Shown: in pieces, positions 19,572 through 31,439 of the stretch
Numbering within the stretch: position 1 is the stretch's first letter
Layout: the number at the start of each line of letters is the position of its first letter
NCBI GenBank assembly: GCA_018136815.1
Contig: CM030933.1
Span: 7,541,137 to 7,605,136 of the forward strand
DNA: 64,000 bases
From: Isochrysis galbana
Taxonomy: Eukaryota; Haptophyta; Isochrysidales; Isochrysidaceae
Reading direction: 5' to 3'
Notes under the pieces: generated by a model
What the model was told of the DNA's origin: nothing
What the model saw: only the letters and a program-made list of their open reading frames with translations
Database searches by the model: none
Position numbers and translations under genes: made by a program

Positions 19572-22004
19572 TCAAAACGCGAGCTTCTCATCCCCTAACC
19601 GCTGGTGGAGCTCACGGCCTGAATCCCACCAATGGCGGAAGTGTGGAGGTACGTTGCTTGTCGAGTCGGCTCCCGATGCCGTTGAGTCCGTCCCATCCAA
19701 AAGGGAACCAGGCTTGAGCTTTGCAAAGTAGGCGTCCACCTGCAATAAGGGCGAGTTGACTACCGTGATCTATGCGTAAACACTCAGGGAGCTGGCGTTC
19801 TCACATGTGGCAATGTGATGGCTCATGCTGGTGCACCCTGCCCAACCTGCAGCTCGCAGCTGGCGTAGCTTGCCTGGAGATCAGCGTACGTCTCTACACC
19901 GTAGCCATTCAAAGCAGAACGGCGGTACAAGTGCTCAGGCGACACCTCGCGTGGCGTACGGCATCCCATGGCCGCAACAATTTCGAGCGCAGAATGGATA
20001 GTAGCCTCATGGTAATTGGCAACACGGATGCTCTTGGTGTGGACATCTAGACCAGACTCTAGGTCGGCCCGTTGCGTCGTGATTCCAGTCGGACAAGTGT
20101 TAGCGTTGCATTTCAGCGCTTGGATGCAGCCGAGTGCGAACATCATTGAGCGAGCGGAGTTGCAAACATCTGCCCCATGAGCCAGCATACGCACGAGCGA
20201 GAAACCCGAATAGACCTGCGGCAGCGAACATGGGAATCACAGGCCGGCCCAGAAGCGGGAGAATCTATTCCCGGTAGTGGTAGTGACAATCCGGCGATGC
20301 TGGAAGGAAAATGTTGCCGAAAGGCACACCTTTCCAGCGACAATGATTGTAACTTTATCCCGCAGGTTGCAACCAATTAGCAATGAGTTCAACAGCCGCA
20401 GTCCATCTCTTGCAGGCATACCAAGTGAGTCTTGGAATTCCGATGGTGCCGCACCCGTGCCTCCCTCGCCGCCATCGACAGTGATGAAGTCGGGCGTAAT
20501 CCCGGTGTCAAGCATTGCATGGCATAGTGCCGCAAGCTCAGATGGCTGGCCTATGCAAAGCTTGAAGCCGACAGGCTTTCCTCCGGCGAGCTCACGGAGG
20601 CGTGCGACAAAGCGCATGAGTCCAGAGGGTGTTTGAAAGGCCGAGTGGCGAGGAGGCGAGATGCAGTCGGTCCAGGGTGGTGGACCCAAGCCCCTCGCAT
20701 GGGCGATAGTCTCGGTAATCTTAGCCGCAGGTAAGATGCCCCCGTGGCTGGGTTTAGCTCCTTGAGACAGCTTAACCTCAATCATCTTAATCTCTGGCTT
20801 TGTTGCGTTGGCAATGAAGAGGTCAGGATCGAAGACTCGCTGCCCGCCTGCCACTGTCTTACCACACGCAAAATAGCCCGTCCCCACATTCCAAACGACG
20901 TCTGCGCCGAGCAAGTGATACTTGGAGATGCCCCCCTCCCCCGTGTTATGATAAAATCCACCGGCCTTGGCCCCTAGGTTGAGTGCGGAGATAGCGTTAC
21001 CCGAGAGGGCGCCGTAGCTCATGGCTGAGATGTTCAGCAAAGAAGCGGAGTACTTCTGCGTGACTTGGTCCCCACCAATTTGCACACGCGACTCCTCAAT
21101 TGAGCACATCGGCGCAGGAAACATTGAATGTGACGCCCACTCATATCCTGATGCAAGTGTACTTGAGGGTCAACAGGTGGGATGCGAATGGGTGGCGTAT
21201 GAGAAGACTCCATTCCACGTTGGATTCTTGCCAGGCCAAAGCGCAAGAGCCAAGGAGTTGCAGAATGCCATTTGCACCTGGCTTGTATACGTCGCGGCGT
21301 GTGCCAAGAGAGTGAGTATCAGTGCCGACCTTCATCTTTGCTCTCTGGTAGATTGTGTTGCGCATCGCTCGTGAGTAGGGCGCGGCATTATCCTCCGGCT
21401 CGATCAGATACTGCTGGATTTCCGGTCTGATCCCTTCCAAAAAGTACCTACACTCAGGAGCAGCAGAGTTGTTGAGACCTGCGGCAGTGACATAGGCAAG
21501 GAATGCAGAAAGCAAAGAAGACCGCCGATGCCTTTCGTCACAGACTCACAATCTAGTACCTTTCCCAGCAGCAGGCGAGGAGGCATGACCATGGGCTCCA
21601 CCACACCTCATGTGGATGAGCACGGGGAAGTTGCGCCGAAGGGTGTGAGACTTTGTGGCAATGTCACGTAGTCCGAGCCACCAGTAGCCAGCAGTGAGTG
21701 CTCCCAGCACAAAAGGCGAGGCCTCAGCGATGTGACCGCCCATGGCAAGCGGTACCGAGGCGGTGGAAATACCTCCCATAAGGATACCGAAGCGATGGAA
21801 TTGCTTGACTCCCCACAATTCGATCCACTCTGGCAGTCCTCCTGGACGAGGGTTGAGTCCAATCTTCTGCTGCGCCTCGTCGAGCCGATCGGGATGGCCA
21901 TTCTGGCCATTCTGTCGCGAGGAGAGCGAACGCGTCGCAAGGGCGAGCTGGTGTGCGCTGAGCCGGCTCGCGGACTGGGCGCAGACGCGGCTCGCCCGCA
22001 GCAT
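19572..22004 (-). CDS. FMN-binding glutamate-synthase-domain protein, five exons
   Basis: Stand-alone relative of the GOGAT FMN/synthase domain, best known in bacteria; its physiological reaction is uncertain. Minus-strand exons: 22004-21607, 21447-21278, 21147-20330, 20215-19847, 19739-19572. Every join keeps frame, giving 640 residues. The first 35 residues (Arg/Ser/Ala-rich, MLRASRVCAQSASRLSAHQL) look like a mitochondrial presequence; hydrophobic segments follow (about 65-105). Family hallmarks are GIRPEIQQYLIEPEDN, NISAMSYGALSGNAISALN, FYHNTGEGGISKYH, VKLSQGAKPSHGG, DFITVDGGEGGTGAAP and CPTGITTQ. Exon 4 could instead end at CTCCAG before a GC donor (GCAAGC), removing nine residues and keeping frame. 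Confidence 0.88.
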
Positions 22005-23011
22005 GAGTGAAGCCCCTCCTCCCCCCCTCCCGTCCCGAGCGGGTTGGGCCGCAAGCTGGATTGATGACGGAAGGACCCGGGGGGGGGGGGGGGGAGGGGG
22101 AAGGAGATGGTTGTGCCCGTTGGTTAGGCTTAAAGAAGTCCCGCGCCTCGCCCCTCTCGCCCCCTCTCCACTCTCCTTACTTTCTCTAACCCCGCCGCCG
22201 TCCGGTCCCCCGCGTCGGGCCTCCGACGGCCGGCCGCAGGCCATCTCAGCTCCATCTAGTCCAGTAGGTCGTGGGTAGAGTACAAAAGTACAATAGAGAG
22301 TTGACCGGTCAATGACTTTTTACCACTAGTACTGCTTCCCACCTCACCGCCTGGACCTCAATCTCAATGTCCAAGGCCCACCTGGCGAAACACAGGTAAA
22401 ACAGGCCGAAGGTCGGTTGCCTTCATTTGTCATTTGGTACCATCCCTGAGCAACTGATCAAGACCGTCCCCAAGACTCAATGCGTGCGCCCACTCTGCGC
22501 TCTGCGCCCCTGTCACGTTTGGGGGGGGGGGGTTCGTGCGCGCCTCCATTTGATACCGAGACGCGGCATGAGCCTACGGCCTATAGGCTTCATGTTTCGC
22601 TAGTGCTTCCTCTCCTGCTTGGTCTCGTTATACGACGGTGGAAGTTGAAGGGAAAATGAAGATGAAAGATGAGGAGCGGGAAAGTATGAAAGTGAAAGTG
22701 CATTTAGCATTAAAATTAAAACACCCAAATAATCTCCCATGACGTGGTCCAACATAAATTGGCAAAAAATAGGCCCACACCCGGCACTCTTCACGGCAGG
22801 ATGGGCGCCTTCGGCACCACCTACCCTTCGCTGATAGTCGGGTACAAAGAAGGCGCATAGAACAGACTCCGTGCATGGCTCACTCACTCCTTACTACTAT
22901 ATTTGTTGTAAATAGCTGTGATATACTAGAGGGAGGTGTCGCCCCCCCCCCCCCCCCCTCCCCAGGAGGGGGGGGGGGGATTATTGCGTACAAGACTTCT
23001 CAGCCCCGAAA

Positions 23012-24763
23012 TCAACTCCGAGCAATGGCAATGGGTGATAGAGCGGCGACAAGGTCATTTATACAGTGTACCTCGTCAGACGCACTACCGAATTCTATAG
23101 CGGCTCGCTGACTCAACTCCGTCAGTTGTTGCATCAATTTGTTAACCGCATCCATTGTGACGAGCACGACAGGTGCCCATGCGATGATCATCGTAGCACA
23201 ATCGGTCAACATGTCCCACGATTGCAGAGAGAACCCGGCCTTGCAATCGCGCATGTGTCCGCCTTCAAGGAACGCGCAAATTTCCGATAACAGAGTAGAG
23301 ACGCTCTCAAAGCGAGTACCAGATTCCTGTTGGATTGCCGCGAGGAGCTCCTTTTGGGCTGTCTGCAAGGCGACCGAGGCCGACTCGCGACTAGCCTCCC
23401 CAATGGCTGTACTAGCACGAAAGCTCACACTCCTTTTGTCTTGGTCGAGGGGTGCGTGCCGAATCGCGAGTTGTAGCCATTGATCGACTCGCAGCGCGCC
23501 GAGCATCAATGGGACCCAGTGATTCCTTCCGACGACCGCTTCAGCCGCCATCTGCAACACAGACAACTTTCTCAGCCTTGGGTGCGAAGTGGGCGGCCTC
23601 GATTTGTCACTAGCAGCAAGCCTTGGGTCGGAAGCATCACCACTTTGGCTCAGCAGTAACGAGTGCATGAGGCTATGCATGGCTTCCTCGAGCGCTGCCT
23701 CCCACTCGAAAAGACGACCATCCGCGAGGTGCAGCGGCCATGTGCCAACTGCCCATTCATCTTGCGTGGGAGTACGGCACACCACATTCATGTCGTCATC
23801 AGTTACGCAACAGCCACACCATCTGCAACTCCACAATGCGGAGCTGGACGTATTTTCTGGGGTTGACTGCTCACAGGGTGTGCGTATCATTTCAGCATAG
23901 AAACTGCCCACGAACTGTACGGGCGCGTGAACAGATTCCTCCGAGCTCGGCACGATCAGTCCTGAGACAGATCGCGGTGCACACCTCAAGCATGGCATTG
24001 CTCGAAGAACATCGGGGCCCCGGCAGTCCTGGCAGGAACAAAAGAAGCCCTTGTGCCGATGGAGCAGGCTGCGACGGCGATGAACGGAAGAGTGTGCCCA
24101 TATTCCCAGGTAGCAGATCGTGAGCACTTCCCCTCTAGCGATGTCCCGCCCCGCCCTAAAGTTAATGCAGCCGTCCCGGCCGTGGAAGGAGCAGTTTGGC
24201 CTGAGGCACTGATGCGAGAATTTGGAGCCCAGCGGGTAGATGGCCGTCGCACCGTCGGTCAGACCATCCGCCAGCTGACCGAAACCGTTGAGCTCAAATA
24301 CAACGATGGCGCGCTCGAGGTCGTCGAGAGGTATCACTGCGCATGCAGGGTCATGCTTTGAGCACCATTCGGCTGCGTGACGCGACGACTGGATGATGCT
24401 GTGCTCAGGTTCACTGCATGCCTCCTGGCCGCAGCATTTGCGCAAGAGCAGTTCACGATCATGTACGGGCGCTCGAGCGAAGGCGTACGCCACTTGCACG
24501 TCGGCTAGTACGAAGTTGGCCTCGGCCTCATCCTCGAACAGGCCAACCAGCGCTTCGGGCAGTTCCCTCGCTGCAATGAGTAGAGGGGCCTCGCTCAAGA
24601 GCAACTCGCCTACCTGGACGGCTCGCGTCGTGACTAAAGTCTCACCCAGCCCGTCCCACGTCTGCAGCTCGTACGCTGCCTCGCCGCCCAGGTGTGGTGC
24701 ATTCGGCCTAAAGGCAGTTCCGTCCATCGCGAGAACGAACGCCGCCACGTCGGACACACGCAC
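23012..24763 (-). CDS. SMYD-like SET-domain protein
   Basis: Putative protein-lysine methyltransferase, 583 residues, no intron. A split SET domain occupies roughly residues 30-260: ETLVTTRAVQVGELLLSEAP (N-SET), VFELNGF, GSKFSHQCLRPNCSF (the NHSCxPN-like catalytic motif), INFRAGRDIARGEVLTICYL and the post-SET cysteines FFCSCQDCRG. A MYND finger between the SET halves is not obvious. The C-terminal half is probably helical and unrecognised. The first Met (MRVSDVAAF) is used; the Met 12 residues later is an alternative start. Substrate and location cannot be inferred. Confidence 0.8.
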   Translation of the reverse strand: MRVSDVAAFVLAMDGTAFRPNAPHLGGEAAYELQTWDGLGETLVTTRAVQVGELLLSEAPLLIAARELPEALVGLFEDEAEANFVLADVQVAYAFARAPVHDRELLLRKCCGQEACSEPEHSIIQSSRHAAEWCSKHDPACAVIPLDDLERAIVVFELNGFGQLADGLTDGATAIYPLGSKFSHQCLRPNCSFHGRDGCINFRAGRDIARGEVLTICYLGIWAHSSVHRRRSLLHRHKGFFCSCQDCRGPDVLRAMPCLRCAPRSVSGLIVPSSEESVHAPVQFVGSFYAEMIRTPCEQSTPENTSSSALWSCRWCGCCVTDDDMNVVCRTPTQDEWAVGTWPLHLADGRLFEWEAALEEAMHSLMHSLLLSQSGDASDPRLAASDKSRPPTSHPRLRKLSVLQMAAEAVVGRNHWVPLMLGALRVDQWLQLAIRHAPLDQDKRSVSFRASTAIGEASRESASVALQTAQKELLAAIQQESGTRFESVSTLLSEICAFLEGGHMRDCKAGFSLQSWDMLTDCATMIIAWAPVVLVTMDAVNKLMQQLTELSQRAAIEFGSASDEVHCINDLVAALSPIAIARS

Positions 24764-25166
24764 ACCCCTTGCTCAAACTTAGTTTAATTAATATAGTAAT
24801 TTGGTATTTGGTATTCGGTATCCACCAGGTGCCAGGTGGTCGATGAATCGATGAAGCCATGAAGCCATAGTACATATGGATATGTTACCCCCCAGGAGCC
24901 AACGCCCCCCGATAGCTATCGGGGGCCCCCGATAGCTATCGGGGGGAATTTTTTTCCCGATCGCCAACAGCCCCCCCGAGAGCTACCGGGGGACCGAGAA
25001 AATCCCCCGAGAGCTATCGGGGGATTTTTTATGCCCCGGGGAGCTATCGCGTTTTAAGGCGGGCCCCCGTTTGCTATCGGGGGCGAAAGATTGCCCCCGT
25101 TTGCTATCGGGGGGAAACGACGGCCCCCAGTAGCTATCGGGGGGCCGTCCTCGAGCCCCCAGGCGC

Positions 25167-26007
<841 letters not shown>

Positions 26008-26029
26008 GGGGGGGCAGAGAGAAGAGAGG

Positions 26030-26790
26030 CTGTTAAAATAAAAAAGGAATGATCGTAGAAATAATTTTAATCAATTAAATATAATATTTTTATGAAAATA
26101 TACTTTTCAATTAATTATTCGGATAATAAAAAATCAAAAATGGAATGAGCTAATTAAATATAATTTATTATAGTATTTTTTACGAAAATATACTTTTCAA
26201 TGAATTATTCGAATGGAATGAGCTAACGGAATTAGCGTATGGATAATTTTAATTAATTAATTATATTTTATTATAATATTTTTTGAGAAAATACACGTTT
26301 CAATGAAATATTCAAATTAAAGTTTAGTGATTAGTGAAGTAATAGTAATAAAATTATTATTTAGTGACAATAAATTTGAGATCCTTAAAAATGTTGAATT
26401 AAAAATTATAACTTGATAGTAATTATCTTATTAAACCTTAGTTTAAAATGAAGACTTTTAGTCATAGCATCGTTTGACGTTTGAGTAAACACATAATAGT
26501 AAATTTTATTTGGTTTTTTGTGGTTTTTATTTATTTTAAATATTCTTAATATTAATATTTTACTTGACGAGATCAAAATGACCGATATTTTATTTAACTT
26601 GAATTTTTGGTTAGATTTTTTAATTTTACTATTTTTATATTACGTCTTCAATAATCTTTAATTTAATTACTAATTTAATTACCATATTGTACTTATATAT
26701 TATATTTTAATATTAATCCTAGTAACTTTATGTCATTTCTAAAACTATTAGCTGTTAGATACTCTAAGTTTTAAAAACTATTTTCAGGGG
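26030..26790. other. AT-rich core with about 90-bp internal repeats
   Basis: Strongly AT-rich sequence in a GC-rich contig. Three diverged copies of (A/T)TTTTACGAAAATATACTTTTC followed by AATGAATTATTCG occur near 26,090, 26,185 and 26,275. No open frame of note. It may be captured foreign or organellar-like DNA, a matrix-attachment region, or an origin-like spacer; the sequence does not decide. Confidence 0.8.
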
Positions 26791-27312
26791 GGAGAAAGAG
26801 AACAAAGAAAAGAGGAGAAAGGAGAACAGAGGATAGGAGGGGGGAAGAGAGAGAGAAGGAGAGCGAGCCAAAGAGAGGAGGAACCCCCCGTTTGCTATCG
26901 GGGGATTTCCTCTTCCCCCGATAGCTATCGGGGGGTCCGCTTACGGCACCCCCAGGAGCTATCCCCCGATAGCTCTCGGGGGATTTTCTCGGTCCCCCGG
27001 TAGCTCTCGGGGGGGCTGTTGGCGATCGGGAAAAAATTTCCCCCCGATAGCTATCGGGGGCCCCCGATAGCTATCGGGGGGCGTTGGCTCCTGGGGGGTA
27101 ACAGATATAAACGGACCCCAGGACCCCTTAGCCCTTAGAGGCCTTGGGAGAGCTCTAGGGGGCCTCGGGGGACCCATATCTGGCCCCCCTGCTCCCCCGC
27201 TGGCTAGGGTCCATGGTATCGTTAACTGTCAACTGTCAATTGTCAACTGTCAACCTTAACCTTAACCATCAACTATGCTTATGCTTATGCTTGCTCTTTG
27301 CTCTTTTCATAA

Positions 27313-27600
27313 CCTACTTTTTAAGTAGGTAGGGGTCAATGGGGGCCCCGCGCCCCCCTCCCTCCATCGCAGAAACCCCAGGGGTGGGCCTGCACAACAA
27401 ATCTCAGCCCCTGCCAGACGGGCAAGGGCTGAGCACTCAACACATCTCTGTCCGGACTTCCCAGTGGGTGCGCGCCACGCGCCACAGCGCCACGACGCCA
27501 CACGCGTTCGCCTGCAACGACCCCCCATCGCACTGATCCTCCCCCACCACTGAGCCACAGACCACTAGAGCCGCCAGGAAGGCACCTAGGGCCGGCGAGC
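27313..27600 (+). mobile_element. Repeat C, copy 1 (5' hairpin type)
   Basis: Starts with hairpin CCTACTT-TTT-AAGTAGG (27313-27329), then GGTCAATGGGGGCC at an ATG. Next come a Pro-rich segment and CAGCCCCTGCCAGACGGGCA. The reverse-complement copy lies at 51,150-51,520. The interval 27,108-27,312 has short CAACTGTCAA repeats and no gene. Confidence 0.55.
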
Positions 27601-27750
27601 CGGCGAGGCGAGCGAGGGAGAGGCAGGAGAGGCCAGGGGCCGGGGGCAGACAGAGCCCCAGTCTCCACTACCCACTACCCCGTGAGCTGTGAGCTGCCCC
27701 AGCCGGCCATCTCGGGGGACCCCCCCAAGGGGGGGCCAAGGCGCAAGGCG

Positions 27751-28190
27751 GGCACAAACACAACGCACCGCAGGAGAGCGAAGAGAACGGTGATGAAAGA
27801 ACGACAAAAAAACGACGCGACTCGACACACAAAAAAAGGTAATACTCACACGCGTGTTTGCGATGTGTGCGGGGCGACACCCCGTGCGACAGATAGATGC
27901 CGCAAAAGTAACGCGGCGATGGTTGGAAAAGACGCGAAGAGTGGGGGACGAGACCCCCCGGGGACAGACACAACGCGCCGCAGGGGAGCGAGGAGAACGG
28001 CGATAAAAACGACAAAAAGCACCAACAAAATGACGCGACTCGACACAAAAAAAAGTAAAATACTCACGCGTGTTTGCGATATGTGCGCAGGGCGACACCC
28101 CGTGCGACAGACAGACGCCGCAAAAGTAACTCATAACTCGGCGACGGTTGGAAAAGACGCGACGAGTGGGGGCCAAGACCCCCCGGGGAC
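27751..28190. repeat. Two about 215-bp direct tandem repeats
   Basis: Units of roughly 213 and 227 bases each run from ACACAACGC(A/G)CCGCAGG through CGCGTGTTTGCGATRTGTGCG and GGGCGACACCCCGTGCGACA to GACCCCCCGGGGACA. They differ by indels and substitutions. No coding is supported on either strand. Segments such as GGCGACACCCCG are self-complementary in part, but no RNA family was recognised. Confidence 0.8.
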
Positions 28191-28429
28191 ATGAAAACTC
28201 ACATGCAAAAGGCGTTTACGTTTGTATGCCACAGGAACATCCAGCAGCCAGCAGCAGGCCTGCCCCCACGGCCCGCCCCTTGCGCTTTGTTATGCTTATG
28301 CTTGCTCTCTGGTTAAAGTAAGAAGTAAGTTAGAAGCGCGAAGCGCGGGAGGCGTTGCCACGAAAAGCCTAGGTTCCCTGCTGCCCCTACGCTCTCTCGC
28401 TCTCTCTCTCTCCCGCGCCAACGGAACTG

Positions 28430-28850
28430 CTAAGTTTATATTTGGTTACGATGGACGATGGACGATGGAGCGCGCCGACGCGTCTCTCCTCTTCCTCTTG
28501 ACCTTCGCAGAGCCCCCCGCCAAGGGCGGCCCCCTAGCTAGACCCCAAACCACCCAGAGTAATCGCTATTGAAGCGCGACCGCGCCCAACCCGAATAGGT
28601 GCGCCACATGGCCCGTGGCCCGTAGCCTCGGCCACACCCAACACTGCAGCCATGCTGGACCTGGACCCACACATGGCACATGGGGGCCAGATAGCAGATG
28701 GAGGCAGACCGACTAGGCCCAGGCCAGGATATCCGGGATATCTATTTGGATATTTGGGCAACTTTGCCGGAAATAGATATCTTTTGGATATGCCTGGGAT
28801 ATTTGGGCGTGTGTTGAGGCGGTGGCGCCTAAAAAAAACCTATTGTCCAT
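28430..28850 (+). mobile_element. Retroelement 5' fragment, MERAD-type
   Basis: Hairpin CTAAGT-TTAT-ATTTGG (28430-28445, paired with two G-U wobbles) is followed after 5 bases by ATGGACGATGGACGATGG, whose last ATG starts MERADASLLF, matching the ORF1 at 3,944. The frame is soon lost. At 28,725-28,805 repeated GGATATTTGGG motifs resemble the ends of the 57.8 kb element. Right boundary uncertain. From 28,860 to 30,360 no gene is supported; a 78-codon frame at 29,910-30,143 and poly-C at 30,247-30,272 are present. Confidence 0.5.
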
Positions 28851-30365
28851 CTTCGGAGAGCAAGCTCCAAGCTGCGAGCAGCGAGCAGCGAGGTGGAGAG
28901 GGGTGACGAGGGCGCTCTGCCGCCGAAATGCCACAAGGTGGGCTTGCACTGCTTGCCCCTACCCGCGTCGCCCTACCATTGCACAATCACCCTTATGCCG
29001 CTCGTGGCTCGCGGCTCGCCGTTTGGGGCAGCTGCATAGCTGCATCATCAGATCAGTCATCATGCGCTCGCGCGTGCGACGCGGCGAGTGAGTCACACAC
29101 ACAGCCCAGCTTGCTGCCCTTGCTTGCCCTTCCTTGCCCTTGCTCACGCGCTTGAGCGTCATCGTCACTCACCCGAGCGTCATCTCCTTGTCCTTGCGCA
29201 GTATCGAGCCGCAGCCGGCGGCACGTGTGCAGTGTTGTTGGACTCATGCTGTTGTGTCCCTCGCGGGCTGTGATGGGTGAGGAATGCACGATTGCGCTTT
29301 CGTGGAGTGAGAGGTTGTGTGGAGTGTTGATATGATGCCAACCATGAAGTTTGTCCCACATTAATCGGCACTACTACAGCGGGCACGCACCTGATACTGA
29401 GAGCAGATGTACACCGGCGGCGAGCGCCCCGCGCTACACACATGTCGCGCCATCTCGTGAAGTGTATGAGCGCTCCCTACAGTGAGTGAGTGGGAGACGA
29501 AGGAACAGAGGCAGCTCAGCAGAGGGATGGTGGGCGGTGGGCGAGGGCGTCGAGAACTGCTCACCGGCCACGGCAGTGGTCCGGCAGTGGTCCAAGATAA
29601 TGTGCCACCATGGCCTCGCGACTCCCTCTCCCTCCCGGTCCACCAGAGCCCCTACTCCTCTCGCCTCGCGCTATTGTCAGACTTTTGTACAGCCGTTTTG
29701 GGCCCGTTCCACGTGCTTCGACGGTCGTGTGAGAACGACGCGTGCGCGACGGAGCAACGCTGGCAGGGCAGTGTGCCGGCGGTTCTGTCTCACCTGTGGG
29801 AGCCCTGTGGCAGCCCGCATAGTGGCTAGGCCAGATGTGTCGGATCAGCCCGATGAAAGCGGGAGTCCTGCCGGCACTTCGCACTTCCCAAAAATAGAAC
29901 GTCAAACTTTTGGCAACGAGGGGTACTGTTCTTCTGCGCTTCTTTGCCTCCGCTTTGTTTTATTCCTGCTTATTCAAGAGCGCAGAATTCGCTGTCCACG
30001 AGGGTCACCTTGAGGAGAGGAAGGAAGCTCAAATGGCAAGAGGGCGTGCTCGCTGGGCTCAGAGGAGACGCTCGCGCCCTGTGCCTGACTGGCTGCTGCT
30101 CGCGCTCCCTGCTTTTTTTGGGATCCACGTGGACTCATCATAGGAGACAGAAAGAATGACGAATAGAGAGCCCTAGAGTATTTATCCCTTCCATTCCGCC
30201 CTTGCCTTGGCATGGTGGTAGGTATCTCCGTCTCCTGCCGCCTCCCCCCCCCCCCCCCCCCCCCCCCCCCCGAGTTCCCAGGAGATTCCCCGTGAAACGC
30301 CGCGCCTTCCTACGGGATGAACCACCGGAAGGACTCTCTTTTCTCTCTCCTCTGCCTCTCCACCC

Positions 30366-31439
30366 ATGTCATCAACATCCCGGCCGCCTCCTCCTCGAGT
30401 GCCTCGGCCAGACGCCGAGTTCGTTGCGAAGCAGCGTAGTGACCAGCGTGCCAAGGATGGAGTGCAGGATCAGAAGTGGTGGGAGGGGCTCGGTCCGATT
30501 GACCAGCGGCCGAGTCCTGAGCAGCTCGCGCGGCTTGCGCCGGTGCTCGCCGAGTTCGAAGCAAGGAACATGACCATCGCGACCCTTCCGGACGGAGGGA
30601 TCGTGTACCAGGCGCCCCAGCTGACAGTTGAGTCGTCCCCCTTCCTTCAAGACAACCATCTATACGCCTGCTTACTTCGGTGCGCTCTGACGCACCGCGA
30701 CGCCACGCAATCTGCACTCACATTGCCATTGAGACGCTGCTTGGGTTTGTGCTGTGGTTTTGAGGAGCGTTCAATCCTGGAGGACGACGAGTTCTGGAGG
30801 CAGCTATTGCAGGATGGACCCAAAAGCGCGGCATGCCCAGATCGTCTCCGGGGATTGTGGTGGATGCAAGACAACATTGCCAATGAGGTGCTCATCACCT
30901 TCCATGACATCGACTGGATGGTGCCAGCTCCCAAAGGGTTTGCGGCAGGCGGGGTCAAGATCATGCAGAGGAATTGGTCGCGAGACATCACCTGTGCCGG
31001 GGTTGCTCTCAGTTGTTCGTCGATCTCCTGCACGAGGGAAATGGCCTTCTTTGTCTCGCCAAACCTGAAGTGGATTTTCTTGAATCGGGCATGGATATAT
31101 GTGCCACATGAAAATGAGCGGCTCGTTGCTCCTGTCTCTGGTCCAGTCCCCGTGAGTTTTTCGCCCGGGGAAGTGGTACCCCTGGACCCGAAGTGGGATA
31201 TGATCCGAGTCAGCTACCAAAACCCTTGGGACACGTCATCATACATGGATTACAACTACAGGCTCAGGCGGGTGGCTTGGTTAGATCCTTCTGGAGAGCT
31301 CGTAAAGGGACCTGCATGGAATGAGCTGCAGGCACAAATCCTGGCGACAGCTGAAAAGGAAGGAGATTCTCGAACGGCAGTGATTCAAAAGATGCTTCGT
31401 TTGGGCGGCCGACAATTGGTCAAAAGGGCACCCCGCTAG
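30366..31439 (+). CDS. Conserved-looking protein of unknown function
   Basis: A single-exon frame of 357 residues with codon use like the neighbouring genes. It starts at the first Met after a poly-C/CT leader. After a Pro-rich start (SSTSRPPPPRVPRPDAEFVA) comes a charged helical region (DQKWWEGLGPIDQRPSPEQL). A mixed alpha/beta region follows with LLRCALTHRDATQSALTLPL, HDIDWMVPAPKGFAAGGVKI and IRVSYQNPWDTSSYMDYNYR. No signal peptide or membrane segment is evident. I do not recognise the family. The cysteines (LGLCCGFEE, CAGVALSCSSISC) are not spaced as a known metal site. Likely cytosolic or nuclear, by default only. Confidence 0.7.
   Translation: MSSTSRPPPPRVPRPDAEFVAKQRSDQRAKDGVQDQKWWEGLGPIDQRPSPEQLARLAPVLAEFEARNMTIATLPDGGIVYQAPQLTVESSPFLQDNHLYACLLRCALTHRDATQSALTLPLRRCLGLCCGFEERSILEDDEFWRQLLQDGPKSAACPDRLRGLWWMQDNIANEVLITFHDIDWMVPAPKGFAAGGVKIMQRNWSRDITCAGVALSCSSISCTREMAFFVSPNLKWIFLNRAWIYVPHENERLVAPVSGPVPVSFSPGEVVPLDPKWDMIRVSYQNPWDTSSYMDYNYRLRRVAWLDPSGELVKGPAWNELQAQILATAEKEGDSRTAVIQKMLRLGGRQLVKRAPR

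Noticed and set aside
29910-30143. A 78-codon frame (starting MATRGTVLLRFFASALFYS)
   Set aside because: Short, no homology recognised and no partner exons; could be chance.
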